Source: JAQBVV01 sp965249205
GTDB taxonomy: Bacteria > Acidobacteriota > Vicinamibacteria > Vicinamibacterales > UBA2999
NCBI GenBank assembly: GCA_965249205.1
Contig: CBDFLL010000003.1
Span: 124,001-188,000 of the forward strand
Direction: 5' to 3'
DNA: 64,000 nucleotides
The notes beneath the pieces are model-generated. The model saw nothing but the letters and a program-made list of their open reading frames with translations, was not told where the DNA came from and searched no databases. Shown here piece by piece: positions 17,807-27,114 of this stretch. Both the position numbers and the translations under genes were made by a program. Numbering within the stretch: the stretch's first letter is position 1; each line of letters opens with the position of its first letter.

Positions 17807-18925
17807 ATGAGGAGGGCACATCACCTCATTGCCAACCTTGGCGCAGAGGAGGGCAGCTCGGGTACGACGGCGGCCGCTCGGCAGGGAGGCGAGGCCGCCA
17901 CGCTTGCGGACCTCTGGCGCGGGCTCTTCGACCCGCCCGCGTACGCGTGGCTCAATGGGGTTGAGGCGGCCGCATGGTTCAACGATGACGATGCCGAGCG
18001 AGTGGCTGGAACGCAGGCATTGTCAGGCGCGAGCGCCGCGATCGTGCGGCGCGTTCACGACAAGGCATGGGCGGTCTCGGTCGCGAGCACCGAGAAGCTG
18101 GAGCCGCGAGTGCTTCGCGGCTTGCCCACGCCGCTCGCGCCTGAAGAGCTGCGCGCATCTGGTGCGGCTGCTCGCGTGGCCGACGTGCTCGCGAGCTGGC
18201 CATCGTGGGCGCGGGCTCGGTTCACACTGAAGCCGAGCATTGGGACCAGTGGCCGTGGTCGGGTGGCTGGCGTGCACGGTTTAGTGAGCGACGCGATGCA
18301 AGGCGCGTTCGAGCGCCTCGCCTCACGCGGTGGCGCGGTGCTGGAGCCTTGGCTGGACCGTGTGGCAGATGCGTCGGCGCAACTGCATGTCGCCGAGGAC
18401 GGCGTCGTGACGTTGCTTGGCACTCTTCGAATTGTCACGACAGGGTCTGGCCAACCGAGGGGGCATCGCGGCGAGTTTGATGTCGGAGGTCACACCTGGG
18501 GAGGGATCGGCGAGGAGGAGACGTTGCGCGAGGCGGCGCGCGTTGTGGGTGAGCGCGCGGCATGCGAAGGCTATCACGGTCCCTGTGGCATGGACGCCTT
18601 TGCCTTTCGGTCGCCTGAAGACGGCACTCGGAGCTTCCGCCCACTCGTCGAATTCAATGCGCGCTTCACGGCTGGAACCGTCGCGTTGGGGCACATCGCT
18701 CGGAACCTGGGCCGGGTCAAGGCAAAACTAGGTCTGGCGTCAGACGAGAGAGGTCACTTCTACATCGGGCGTAGCCGAGGGCTACCGTTGGCACCCGGAG
18801 AGGGGACGGCGGTCGTGTCGTTGATCGGCAAGAGCGAACTGCTCGCCGACACGCCCATACTCGTCGCGGCTCGTGAGCAGGCGGTGATTGATAAGTGGCT
18901 CCGTCTCTCGCAGGAAACGGCATGA
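17807..18925 (+). CDS. ATP-grasp-like protein of unknown substrate
   Basis: 372 residues from ATG 17807, preceded by GGGGAG. The open frame extends to 17729 without conserved sequence. ATP-grasp features include FTLKPSIGTSGRGR, a lysine plus glycine-rich phosphate loop, and the C-terminal LVEFNARFTAGT, where the acidic residue and Asn would bind metal as in carboxylate-amine ligases. The middle region (LEPWLDRVADASAQLHV) matches the usual strand before the metal site. Substrate is unknown and no pathway genes lie nearby. The assignment is by motif only; an unrelated fold is possible. Confidence 0.6.
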   Translation: MRRAHHLIANLGAEEGSSGTTAAARQGGEAATLADLWRGLFDPPAYAWLNGVEAAAWFNDDDAERVAGTQALSGASAAIVRRVHDKAWAVSVASTEKLEPRVLRGLPTPLAPEELRASGAAARVADVLASWPSWARARFTLKPSIGTSGRGRVAGVHGLVSDAMQGAFERLASRGGAVLEPWLDRVADASAQLHVAEDGVVTLLGTLRIVTTGSGQPRGHRGEFDVGGHTWGGIGEEETLREAARVVGERAACEGYHGPCGMDAFAFRSPEDGTRSFRPLVEFNARFTAGTVALGHIARNLGRVKAKLGLASDERGHFYIGRSRGLPLAPGEGTAVVSLIGKSELLADTPILVAAREQAVIDKWLRLSQETA

Positions 18926-18976
18926 CTGCCGCGGTCCCGGTTGGCCGGAGTCTCACGAGTCACCGATGATCGGTCA

Positions 18977-19336
18977 GTGAGTGACAAGAGCAACACGCGC
19001 ACTGTCTATTCCACCAGAACTGGCGGCGTGTGTCCCGGCTGCGGCTGGCCGCAGCGCGACTGCAAGTGCAGCAGCCAGCGCGCGGCCAACGAGCCGATCC
19101 CGACGCGCGTCGTCGCGAAGCTGCGCATGGAGAAGAAAGGCAGGGGCGGCAAGACGGTGACCGTGGTCTACGGTCTACCGCAGAACGCGGAATTTCTGAA
19201 AGCCTTGTGCGCCGAACTGAAACGCGCGTGCGGCACAGGTGGGGCAGTCGTGGACGGCTGTGTCGAGGTGCAAGGGGAACTTCGCGAACGTGTGCGGGAC
19301 TCCCTGACGAAAAAGGGCTACGTCGTCAAAGGGTGA
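18977..19336 (+). CDS. yciH: YciH/SUI1 (eIF1-like) translation factor
   Basis: 119 residues from GTG 18977, whose product begins MSDKSNTRTVYST, matching E. coli YciH (MSDSNSRLVYSTETG). TTG 18941 is a less likely start. An N-terminal zinc-knuckle-like CPGCGWPQRDCKC precedes the SUI1 fold, with KKGRGGKTVTVVYGL, LCAELKRACGTGG and DGCVEVQG. YciH is a bacterial eIF1 homologue reported to influence start-site selection and stress translation. No strong ribosome-binding site precedes the start. It stands alone after the ATP-grasp-like gene. Confidence 0.9.
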   Translation: MSDKSNTRTVYSTRTGGVCPGCGWPQRDCKCSSQRAANEPIPTRVVAKLRMEKKGRGGKTVTVVYGLPQNAEFLKALCAELKRACGTGGAVVDGCVEVQGELRERVRDSLTKKGYVVKG

Positions 19337-19537
19337 GCCCACGGTCGATCTGCGGCGTGTAGGACCGAGACTACCGTGACCTTGTCGATGACCCCCAGTG
19401 CCGGGACATTGCACACCGAGGCAACGCTGCCGCTCAATCGCAAGGCGTATAAGAAGAGCAACTAGACGGGGTGGCGTTGTGGAGCACGGCGCGTGACGAG
19501 CGCGGCGCTCGGCCGCGCCGTTACCGCGCCTGTTCTG

Positions 19538-20524
19538 CTAGAACCGACGCTGCGGCACGACGATCGTGTCGCCGGGGAGGACGTCGGCGTCAAGGCTGGC
19601 CTTAATCTTCTTCGACTCGCCGTCAATGATTCGGACGATCTCGATGCGTGACGTCGCGCCAAGCGCGGTGGCGCCGCCTGCGAGCGCCAGGCCGTCCGAG
19701 ACGGTGCTGGTGCCCTCCTGCATCGGGTAGGCGCCAGGATGGGCGACGTGCCCGAGGACGTAGATTCTCTCGGCCGGAAGCACAAACACGGTGTCGCCGT
19801 TGTTGAGCGTGACGCGCCTGGATGCCAGGTCACCGGTGAGTTCGTCCAGCCGGACGCGCGTGACGGCCGTGGCACTCGGGCCGGTGCCTTCATCGGATTC
19901 GCGAGCGACCGCCGCGGACGACAGCACGACAACGCCCTCATGTCCCCGCGGCACGATCACGGCCTCTCTGCTGGCCGAAGGTAGCGGTGAGCCCGCCAGC
20001 GCGAGTACATCGCCGAACGGCATCGAGGCCGAGACGGCGTAGGCTCCAGGCGTGTGCACCTCCCCGACGATGAATACGTTCTGGACCCTGTATTCCTCGA
20101 CGGTCACCATGATTTGCGGCTCGAGATAGAACCCCCGCCCGGTGAGCTCGTCGACAATTTCGTTCTCGACTTCCTGCAGGGTCCGTCCGCCTGCCTGGAC
20201 GCGCCCGATCAGCGGGTATGTGAAGGTCAGATCGGCCTCGACCTCGAACGTGCCGGCAAGGCTCGGGTCATCGGGCGCGGTGATCGCAAGTACGTCAGTT
20301 GGGCCTACGACGTAGTTGTCCAGGGAGCTACCGTAGTCGCGTATGTCTGATTCCGCCACGAACCGGCTGGCTGGCTCTTGTGCGAAGAGAGAGGCGCTGG
20401 GCCAGAGTCCAGCGACCAGCAGGGCCAAGACTGACGCGCGCAGGGTCCGGTTCACGGGTACGGATATAGCAAGGATCGGGCCAATAGAGATGACACGAGA
20501 TGACAACAGAGTGCTTGGAACCAT
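19538..20524 (-). CDS. Polysaccharide export protein (Wza-like, SLBB domains)
   Basis: 328 residues from ATG 20524, with AAGGA 5 bases upstream. After an N-terminal hydrophobic signal (SVLALLVAGLWPSASLFAQ), the polysaccharide export domain reads VVGPTDVLAITAPDDPSL, followed by SLBB repeats (VFIVGEVHTPGAYAV and IYVLGHVAHPGAYPM). It ends PGDTIVVPQ as in outer-membrane Wza-type channel proteins. No capsule polymerase or tyrosine kinase genes adjoin it. Lack of a lipobox cysteine suggests it is not lipid-anchored. A role in exopolysaccharide export is inferred from the family. Confidence 0.88.
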   Translation of the reverse strand: MVPSTLLSSRVISIGPILAISVPVNRTLRASVLALLVAGLWPSASLFAQEPASRFVAESDIRDYGSSLDNYVVGPTDVLAITAPDDPSLAGTFEVEADLTFTYPLIGRVQAGGRTLQEVENEIVDELTGRGFYLEPQIMVTVEEYRVQNVFIVGEVHTPGAYAVSASMPFGDVLALAGSPLPSASREAVIVPRGHEGVVVLSSAAVARESDEGTGPSATAVTRVRLDELTGDLASRRVTLNNGDTVFVLPAERIYVLGHVAHPGAYPMQEGTSTVSDGLALAGGATALGATSRIEIVRIIDGESKKIKASLDADVLPGDTIVVPQRRF

Positions 20525-20730
20525 AGATTCCTTGGATCGACCTCCTCTGGTGAGAAATCACTTGTATCTGTAAATCCGCGACGCTTCTGGCCCGGTGATG
20601 CAGCCGGCTACGTGAAACTTCTCATGTCGTGTTGGATTGTCTATTTTTAGACAGAGTGACTGGAAGAGGCCAATAATTGGCGATCCGGCTCTACCAGTTC
20701 CGACTGGCGTGTGCAGTCTTGGTTACACGA

Positions 20731-22530
20731 TTACATCAGGCACGGACGGTACGACGGGGGGCTTGTCGCGACCTTCGGGCTCGGCGGCGGCGGGGGAGCG
20801 CCAGTTGCTATTGGCTCAGGCTCGCTCGGGAGGTCGAACTCGGCGGCGCGCTCCAACGCACGGGCGATGAGCGTGGCCGGAGCGCCACGCAGCTCGAGCA
20901 GCCTGATGGCGTTGCGGGCCGAGGCTACACCGCGCTGAAGTTGATAGTCGAATGACAGAAGGTCGTCGTCCCCGATCGCGTCGCTGAAGTGGTAGGAGGC
21001 ATACCACCTCTCAACGAGCCCGGCGAGGTCCTGGTCGTGCGTCGCGGCCAGCACGACGTGGGGCACTCTGGTGCCGTCGTCGCGCGGCTCCAGAAGCGCG
21101 CGGAGAACCGCCTCGCCCGCCGCGATACGTTCGACGGCGTTGGTGCCTCGGAACAGTTCGTCGAACAGGAATAGGTGCGGCACCTCGGAATCACTGTCGC
21201 GGACCAGCGTCAGTACCGAGTCCACCTCGACCAGGTAGTAGCTCTTCCCGCTGGCCGGATCGTCGGCGCGTCCGATGCAACTCTTCACGACATATGGGGG
21301 CGCCTCGTAGACGTCCGCGAGGCAGGTATAAATCGTCTGTGCGAGCACAGTCGTGACCCCGACCGTCCGCAGGAACGTCGACTTGCCGGACATGTTCGAG
21401 CCGGTGACGATCATGCCCGACGGGCTGCCAAGCGTGACCGAGTTTGGCACCGCGTCACCGAGGAGGGGATGTCGGATGCGGGCGAGGGTCGCTCCGGCCC
21501 CAGCCTCCTTCCAGACGGGACGGGTCCACCCCGCCGAACCGTAGCGATACGCCGCGATGCTGATGGCGGCATCGACCTCCGCCACCGCGGCAATCAGACG
21601 GAAAAATTCCTACCCATGCGATTTCAGCTCGCGCAGCCCGAAATAGAGGGCGCTGACATCGAGAGAGAACAGCAGGCTGACCCACCGATAGATCACGCGA
21701 CCGGGGTCGGCTGAACCATCCGCGCCGCGGCTCGCCCATCTTGCGATCTGCCGAAGCCTGGAGAGCTTGGCGAGATCCTGGTGCAGGGTGCCGACGAGTG
21801 CGTCGGCAGCCGTTGGGTTGATCGCATCCAGCGTACGCGCCGATGACAGCAGCGGACCAACGTATCGGAATGGTTCGAGGGCCACGCGCAAGCGGCGGAC
21901 CATGATGGCCCGCGCGACCAAGCTCGCGGTGGCGGCGCCCGCGGCACCCAGGAGAGCGATCGGCCAGATCGGTGCGAGCATGAGCGTGAGCAGCGTACCG
22001 GCGCTCAAGAGCGGGAACATCCCGAGTCCCGGCTGCGGTTCGAACATGCCGGGTTTGGCGAAGCGCCAGAGATCGTACGCGGTCCCATCCCGCAGAGTCG
22101 CCAGCGCCAGCTGCGCGCGCTCTCGATCGACTGTCTGCCGGCCCATCAGGTTCACCAGTGCGTCAAACGCCGTGAGCGTCGGCCCGACAAACGGCGTGCG
22201 AAGTCGGTGGTACAGGGCCTGCTGCCCAATCGCGCTTTCCGTGTAGTCCAGGACTGTGAATACCGCGTCCAGGTGCAGGTCGTCCCAGGTCCGGTCGTCG
22301 ATCGACGGGCCGTCGTCCTTGCGCGCGTGGTGGAAGTCCACGAGGGCCGGGTAGTCGCGGTCCCGTTCGGGGAGTTGACCCCAGTCGGCGCGAAGCTGGG
22401 CAAGCAGAGCGGCCCGCCGGCGGCGGCGCAGGCTCCACGTGACGGCGGCCAGTACGACGGCCACTACGACGGCCGGGATCACCGCCACGAGGCCGACCGG
22501 GAGCGCGTTTACGAGTGTGAAGAAATCCAT
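20731..22530 (-). pseudogene. MutS-like membrane-anchored ATPase interrupted by an in-frame TAG
   Basis: The reading frame runs 600 codons from ATG 22530 with one internal TAG at 21610-21612, between LRELKSHG and EFFRLIAAVAEVDA. No frameshift is needed to join the halves. The first half has two membrane segments (one at the N-terminus and one near residue 180). The second has MutS-type ATPase motifs: GSNMSGKSTFL (Walker A), HLFLFDELFRGTN (Walker B) and AATHDQDL. The family is MutS-related, not the mismatch-binding MutS1. A CAG-to-TAG change would create the stop. GTG 21585 could restart translation of the ATPase half alone. A nonsense mutation or sequencing error is likely. Confidence 0.8.
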
Positions 22531-22726
22531 CGTGTACAGGTCCCTCGGTGCCAGTGGTCAGGGAGTGGGCGCGAGTCAGTCCGACCGAGTGACCCTGCGA
22601 TTCTACAGGAATGGTCGCACGCTCGCGGCCCAGAGGTGGGCGCGCGGGTGCGTGAGCGCCGCGATGTGCGGGCACGGATCGCTGAGCCGTGATAAGACTT
22701 AGGCGCATTTTTCAAGGAGTTGTCGC

Positions 22727-22834
22727 GTGTCTGCCGCCGAAACCTTCTTTCAGATCGAGCCGCCGCTCGCGATCCTGACGTTCAACCGTGGAACGCTAAC
22801 ATTGACGCTGCGGAGAATCGGAGCCATGCATTGA
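22727..22834 (+). pseudogene. 5' remnant of an enoyl-CoA hydratase gene
   Basis: GTG 22727 has AAGGAG 7 bases upstream and encodes MSAAETFFQIEPPLAILTFN, which looks like the first strand of a crotonase. The similarity stops after about 21 residues, followed by an unrelated tail to TGA 22832-22834. That stop overlaps the TTG start of the GntP gene. Possibly it now acts as a short leader cistron with its own strong ribosome-binding site. Confidence 0.5.
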
Positions 22835-24177
22835 TTACTGAAAGCACGCTCGCGGCCATCGCCGGTCTGGTGGGCGTCATTGCCCTACTGTTTCTCGCCA
22901 TCACGCGCTTCAAGTGGCATGTGTTTATTGCCTTGCTTGTGCCGATCCTGCTGCTGGGTCTGATGCCGGGCTTCGATCAGGAAGCGTTCATTGACGCGTT
23001 CGAGGTGGGATTTGGCCGCACGATCCAGGGCATTGCGGTCGTCATCGTGCTCGGGTCGCTGCTGGCCGAAGCCCTCAAGCACACAGGTGGCGTCGAACGA
23101 ATCACGTTGTCGATGATTCGCGCCGTGGGCGCCAAACACATGCCGCTGGCACTGACGCTCAGTGGCTTTGTGATCGGACTGGCGATCTTCTCGGACGTCG
23201 GATATGTGATTCTCAACCCGCTTGTGCATTCAGCTGCGATCCAGAGCGGGACGAACATGGCTGTCATGGCAACCGGTCTTGTGGGTGCGATGCAGTTGAC
23301 GCACGCAATCGTGCCGCCGACGCCGGGTCCACTCGCCGCCGTGGCGATCGTTGGCGCCGATCTGGGCGTTGTGATTCTGTGGGGCAGCCTCATCACACTC
23401 ATTGCATCGCTGGCGGGATGGGCCTTCGCGCTGCTGGTGGGGCCCCGCGTGACTTCGCCGCCGTCCGTTGAATTCGTCGGGCAGTCGTTTGTCGAGCAGG
23501 GCCGCGAGTCCGAGATGCCGACGACATGGCGCGCGTACGCGCCTGTACTCATCCCGCTCGCGTTGATCGCCGGGCAGAGCGTGGGAGCGTTCGCGCTGCC
23601 GCCTGAGCACCTCGTCAACACGGTGATGCTCTATCTCGGGTGGCCGGTGGTGGCGCTCGGCATCGGGGTCCTGCTGGCCTATCGCAACACCAACCACACA
23701 CACGCGGAGGCGCGGACGGGTGAGTGGGTTGAAGCGGCGCTCCGCACGTCGGCCATGATCGTCATGGTGACCGGCCTGGGTGGTGCGCTGAGCCAGATTC
23801 TCCGCGGGACACCGGCCGTGGACGCCGTCGCGGACGCGGTGATCTATACGGGCCTGTCACCGATCTTTCTGCCATTTGTGCTCGGTGTCGCCGGCAACAT
23901 GATCACCGGTTCGACGACGGTGGGCGTGATCACCGCGGCCTCGGTGGCCGCGCCGATGATGGCCACGCTGCAACTCAGTCCGGAAGCGACGATGCTCGCT
24001 GGCGCGTCCGGCTCGATGATCGTCAAATATGTGAACTCGAGCTATTTCTGGGTATGTACGTCGCTGTCACGCATGTCGCTGAAGGCCGCGCTGATCTCCT
24101 TTGGTGGAGTGACGTTTGTCAACGGGGTCGTGGCGATGGCGGTCGTGTACGTGCTGTGGGCGTTCGGCGTAGTTTAA
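22831..24177 (+). CDS. GntP-family gluconate:H+ symporter
   Basis: 448 residues from TTG 22831, with GGAG 8 bases upstream. About twelve helices are expected. GntP-family stretches include FSDVGYVILNPLVH, MQLTHAIVPPTPGPLA and TGSTTVGVITAASVAAPM. Members import gluconate or other sugar acids. The adjoining downstream genes (Gfo/Idh dehydrogenase, GMC oxidoreductase, ROK kinase) fit sugar-acid use, supporting the family call but not a precise substrate. An open frame from 22720 exists, but its N-terminus is the out-of-phase crotonase remnant. Confidence 0.88.
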   Translation: MITESTLAAIAGLVGVIALLFLAITRFKWHVFIALLVPILLLGLMPGFDQEAFIDAFEVGFGRTIQGIAVVIVLGSLLAEALKHTGGVERITLSMIRAVGAKHMPLALTLSGFVIGLAIFSDVGYVILNPLVHSAAIQSGTNMAVMATGLVGAMQLTHAIVPPTPGPLAAVAIVGADLGVVILWGSLITLIASLAGWAFALLVGPRVTSPPSVEFVGQSFVEQGRESEMPTTWRAYAPVLIPLALIAGQSVGAFALPPEHLVNTVMLYLGWPVVALGIGVLLAYRNTNHTHAEARTGEWVEAALRTSAMIVMVTGLGGALSQILRGTPAVDAVADAVIYTGLSPIFLPFVLGVAGNMITGSTTVGVITAASVAAPMMATLQLSPEATMLAGASGSMIVKYVNSSYFWVCTSLSRMSLKAALISFGGVTFVNGVVAMAVVYVLWAFGVV

Positions 24178-24226
24178 AGATGATGTCGCGACCGCATTCG
24201 CGGTCGCATGCAGAGGAGACCAGACC

Positions 24227-24520
24227 ATGCGCATGATGCTGAAAGTATCGATCCCCGTCGAAGCCGGTAACAAGGCGTTCAAGGACGGGTCGCTGACTCG
24301 AGCCATTCAGAGCACGGCCGAGCGCTTGAAACCTGAAGCCGCGTATTTTCTCGCGAGCAAGGGCGAGAGAACCTCGCTGTTCTTCTTCGATATGCAGGAC
24401 ACGTCGCAGATTCCTGCGATCGCGGAACCGCTTTTCTCGGGCTTGAGCGCGTCGTTGACGTTCACGCCGGTGATGAACGCGGACGACCTGCAAAAAGGCC
24501 TGGCCGCGGCGAACGCGTAG
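24227..24520 (+). CDS. Conserved hypothetical small protein
   Basis: 97 residues from ATG 24227, preceded by AGGAG. It begins MRMMLKVSIPVEAGNKA and contains KPEAAYFLASKGERTSLFFFDM and FTPVMNADDL. I recall near-identical arrangements annotated only as hypothetical proteins in actinobacteria and others. The alternating strand-helix pattern suggests a ferredoxin-like dimeric alpha-beta fold. It follows the GntP gene by 49 bases. No catalytic residue stands out. Confidence 0.75.
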   Translation: MRMMLKVSIPVEAGNKAFKDGSLTRAIQSTAERLKPEAAYFLASKGERTSLFFFDMQDTSQIPAIAEPLFSGLSASLTFTPVMNADDLQKGLAAANA

Positions 24521-24564
24521 CACCCGAGGGCTCGTCTCGATGCCGGTAGCATGTTTCGATACCG

Positions 24565-25557
24565 ATGCCTGAACCTTTGCGCGTCGTCTTCCTGGGCTGT
24601 GGATTTATTACGCGCGTACACAGTCGGCACCTGCGGGCTCTAGGAGGGGATGTTGTCGTCAGCTATGCGAGCCGCGATGAGGCGAGGGCGGAGACGCTCC
24701 GGCGGGAGTACGGGGGCGCGGCCAGTTACGCTGGCTACTCGGCGGCGATCGACGACCCCCGTATCGACGCGGTAGTCATCGCCGTCCCGCCTCGCTTTCA
24801 TCTCGATCTGACATTGCAGGCCCTCGCGGCCGGCAAGCACGTGCTTGTCGAGAAACCGGCGTACCTGCGCATGACGGAGTACGACGCCGTCTTGGCGGCG
24901 CGAAACTCGGCTCGTCGTATCGTGCTCGTCGGCGAGAACGATCACTACAAGCCGTTGGCGGTGTGTCTGCGTCGCTTGCTTGCTGAGGGCGCCATCGGAG
25001 AGATGGTCTTCGCGCATTTCACGACCATCGTGAAAAGACTCAAGACCGCCGACGACTGGCGCAATGACGAGGCGATGGCCGGTGGCGACGCGTTCTTCGA
25101 GGAAGGGATCCACTGGCTGCACCTGGCCGGCAGTCTCGGTCCGACGATCACCACGGCTCACGGATACCGGCCGTCGGTGTCTCGTGACGGACCGGACTCG
25201 CGCGCCAAGAGCATGATGATCGCCTTTCGGTACGACAATCAGGCGGTCGGCTCACTTTACTACTCGAGAGAGATTCCGTCGCTCCTGCGCGGGCTCAGGA
25301 TCTCAAAACTCTACGGGCGACACGGTGTCATCACGTTCGAGTCCAACGGGCTGTTCGTGCTGGTCCGAGGAGCTGGGGTGCCGCGGCTGCTGATTCCGGG
25401 CTTTCGCGACATGCGGGGCTATCAGGCGATGTACCGTGATTTCGCCCGAGCGATTCGGACCGGCGACGCTCCCAAGATGAATCTCGAGCGAGCCATGGAC
25501 GATCAGCGACTCATGGATCAGATTGAGGCGAGCGCCGGGTCGGCGGAGAGCCGGTAG
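24565..25557 (+). CDS. Gfo/Idh/MocA-family oxidoreductase
   Basis: 330 residues. The N-terminal Rossmann fold reads RVVFLGCGFITRVHSRHLRAL, and the family-defining EKPAYL sits near residue 95 where the catalytic lysine lies. The C-terminal alpha-beta domain carries EEGIHWLHLAGSLG. Members oxidise or reduce sugars or cyclitols with NAD(P). The gene ends 22 bases before the GMC oxidoreductase, so the run 24.2-28.6 kb is probably one sugar-modification operon. Substrate is unknown. Confidence 0.88.
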   Translation: MPEPLRVVFLGCGFITRVHSRHLRALGGDVVVSYASRDEARAETLRREYGGAASYAGYSAAIDDPRIDAVVIAVPPRFHLDLTLQALAAGKHVLVEKPAYLRMTEYDAVLAARNSARRIVLVGENDHYKPLAVCLRRLLAEGAIGEMVFAHFTTIVKRLKTADDWRNDEAMAGGDAFFEEGIHWLHLAGSLGPTITTAHGYRPSVSRDGPDSRAKSMMIAFRYDNQAVGSLYYSREIPSLLRGLRISKLYGRHGVITFESNGLFVLVRGAGVPRLLIPGFRDMRGYQAMYRDFARAIRTGDAPKMNLERAMDDQRLMDQIEASAGSAESR

Positions 25558-25579
25558 CCGACGTCAGGCCTTCTCTCCG

Positions 25580-27094
25580 ATGCGCAGTGAACGTTTCGAC
25601 ATCATCATTATCGGAAGCGGCGCGGGCGGCGGCACGATGGCGCATGCCCTGGCGGGCTCGTCCGCCCGGATTCTCGTCCTCGAGCGTGGGGACGTGATTC
25701 CGCAGGAAGCAGAAAACTGGGACCCGGAAGCGGTCTGGAAGCGCCTGCGGTATCGCACGACCGAGCGTTGGCTCGATCGACGAGGTCAAGAGTTTCAGCC
25801 GTACACGCATTTCTGCGTCGGTGGGAACACGAAGTTCTGGGGCAGCGTCCTGTACCGTTTGCGCAGAGAAGACTTTCAGGCAGTCGAGCACGTTGACGGT
25901 GTCTCACCCGCGTGGCCGATCGACTACGAGACCATGGTGCCGTTCTACCAACGGGCAGAGCGCCTGTATCACGTGCGCGGTCAGCACGGGGTGGACCCAA
26001 CCGAACCCCCGCGGGAGCCGTATCCGCATCCGCCAGTGCCCCACGCGCCCGCCATGGTAACGATTGTCGAGCAACTGCGCGCCATGCGCCTGCACCCTTC
26101 TGCGCTGCCGCTCGGAGTGCTGCGCCCGGGTGAGCCTGGTGGGTGTGTGCTGTGCGACACGTGCAACTCGTTCCCATGCAAGATCCACGCGAAGAGTGAC
26201 GCCGAGGTCTGTTGCGTTCGCGAGGCTCTGCAACGGCCAACCGTCAGTCTGTGGACCAACGCCTTCGCGCGTCGACTGGTGACCGATCCGTCCGGCAGGA
26301 AGGTCGAGGCGGTGGAGGTCGAGCGGAACGGCGAATCGTGTCGGGTCGAGGCACCGCTCGTGATCGTGTCCTGCGGCGCGGTCAATTCGGCGGCGCTGCT
26401 CTTGCGGTCGGCCAGCGCCCAGCATCCGGATGGTCTGGCCAATTCATCGGGGCTGGTCGGGCGGCGCTACATGGCACATCTGGCGACGATGATGCAGGGT
26501 TTCCATCCGTTCCGCCGAAACGAGACAGTGTTTCAAAAGACGGTCGCCGTGAATGACTTCTACCTGCATGGCCCGGATGGCCGGTACCCGCTGGGACAGA
26601 TCCAGTCGCAAGGCCGAACCCACGGTGTCATGGCCAGAACGGTTGCCCCATGGATGCCGTTGTGGGCGTACGATGCGTGGGTGGCGCGCGGGGTCGACTG
26701 GCTTGCGATGTCCGAGGATCTACCGCGGGAGGACAATCGCGTCACGCTCGAGCCTGACGGCCGCATCCGACTGCACTATCACCCGAACAATGTCACGTCG
26801 CACGACCAGCTCGTCAACGAGATGCGACGCATCCTCCGCCAGCTTGGCTTCTGGGTCGTGATGGCTCACTCCCACCGGGATCGAAACACGACGCACCAGT
26901 GTGGCACGCTCTGTTTCGGCACCGATTCAACCTCGTCCGTGCTCGACCCCTACTGCCGCGCCCACGATGTCGAAAATTTGTTTGTCGTCGATGCGTCGTT
27001 CTTTCCGTCATCGGCGGCCGTCAACCCCGGCCTGACCATCGTGGCTCAGGCGCTTCGCGTCGCCGATCACATCACGGCGACGCACCTGACCTGA
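25580..27094 (+). CDS. GMC-family FAD-dependent oxidoreductase
   Basis: 504 residues from ATG 25580 (MRSERFDIIIIGSGAGGGTM). This start removes 19 unrelated residues. The dinucleotide-binding GSGAGGG is at the N-terminus, an FAD motif GGNTKFWGSVLYR follows, and the C-terminal HQCGTLCFG and AVNPGLTIVAQALR match glucose-methanol-choline oxidoreductases. Such enzymes oxidise primary alcohols or sugars, often passing electrons to cytochromes. No Tat or Sec signal is seen. It is grouped with a Gfo/Idh dehydrogenase and a VOC protein. Confidence 0.88.
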   Translation: MRSERFDIIIIGSGAGGGTMAHALAGSSARILVLERGDVIPQEAENWDPEAVWKRLRYRTTERWLDRRGQEFQPYTHFCVGGNTKFWGSVLYRLRREDFQAVEHVDGVSPAWPIDYETMVPFYQRAERLYHVRGQHGVDPTEPPREPYPHPPVPHAPAMVTIVEQLRAMRLHPSALPLGVLRPGEPGGCVLCDTCNSFPCKIHAKSDAEVCCVREALQRPTVSLWTNAFARRLVTDPSGRKVEAVEVERNGESCRVEAPLVIVSCGAVNSAALLLRSASAQHPDGLANSSGLVGRRYMAHLATMMQGFHPFRRNETVFQKTVAVNDFYLHGPDGRYPLGQIQSQGRTHGVMARTVAPWMPLWAYDAWVARGVDWLAMSEDLPREDNRVTLEPDGRIRLHYHPNNVTSHDQLVNEMRRILRQLGFWVVMAHSHRDRNTTHQCGTLCFGTDSTSSVLDPYCRAHDVENLFVVDASFFPSSAAVNPGLTIVAQALRVADHITATHLT

Positions 27095-27114
27095 GTCCTA
27101 AGGGAGAGACCAGC

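Noticed and set aside
21610..21612. TAG in the MutS-like gene as evidence for stop-codon recoding.
   Set aside because: Many well-defined genes in the window, such as glpE, recQ and rnc, end at TAG, so TAG must act as a stop here.
22720..22830. N-terminal extension of the GntP permease.
   Set aside because: The extra 37 residues are not hydrophobic or conserved; the DNA encodes the crotonase remnant in another frame and a ribosome-binding site precedes TTG 22831.
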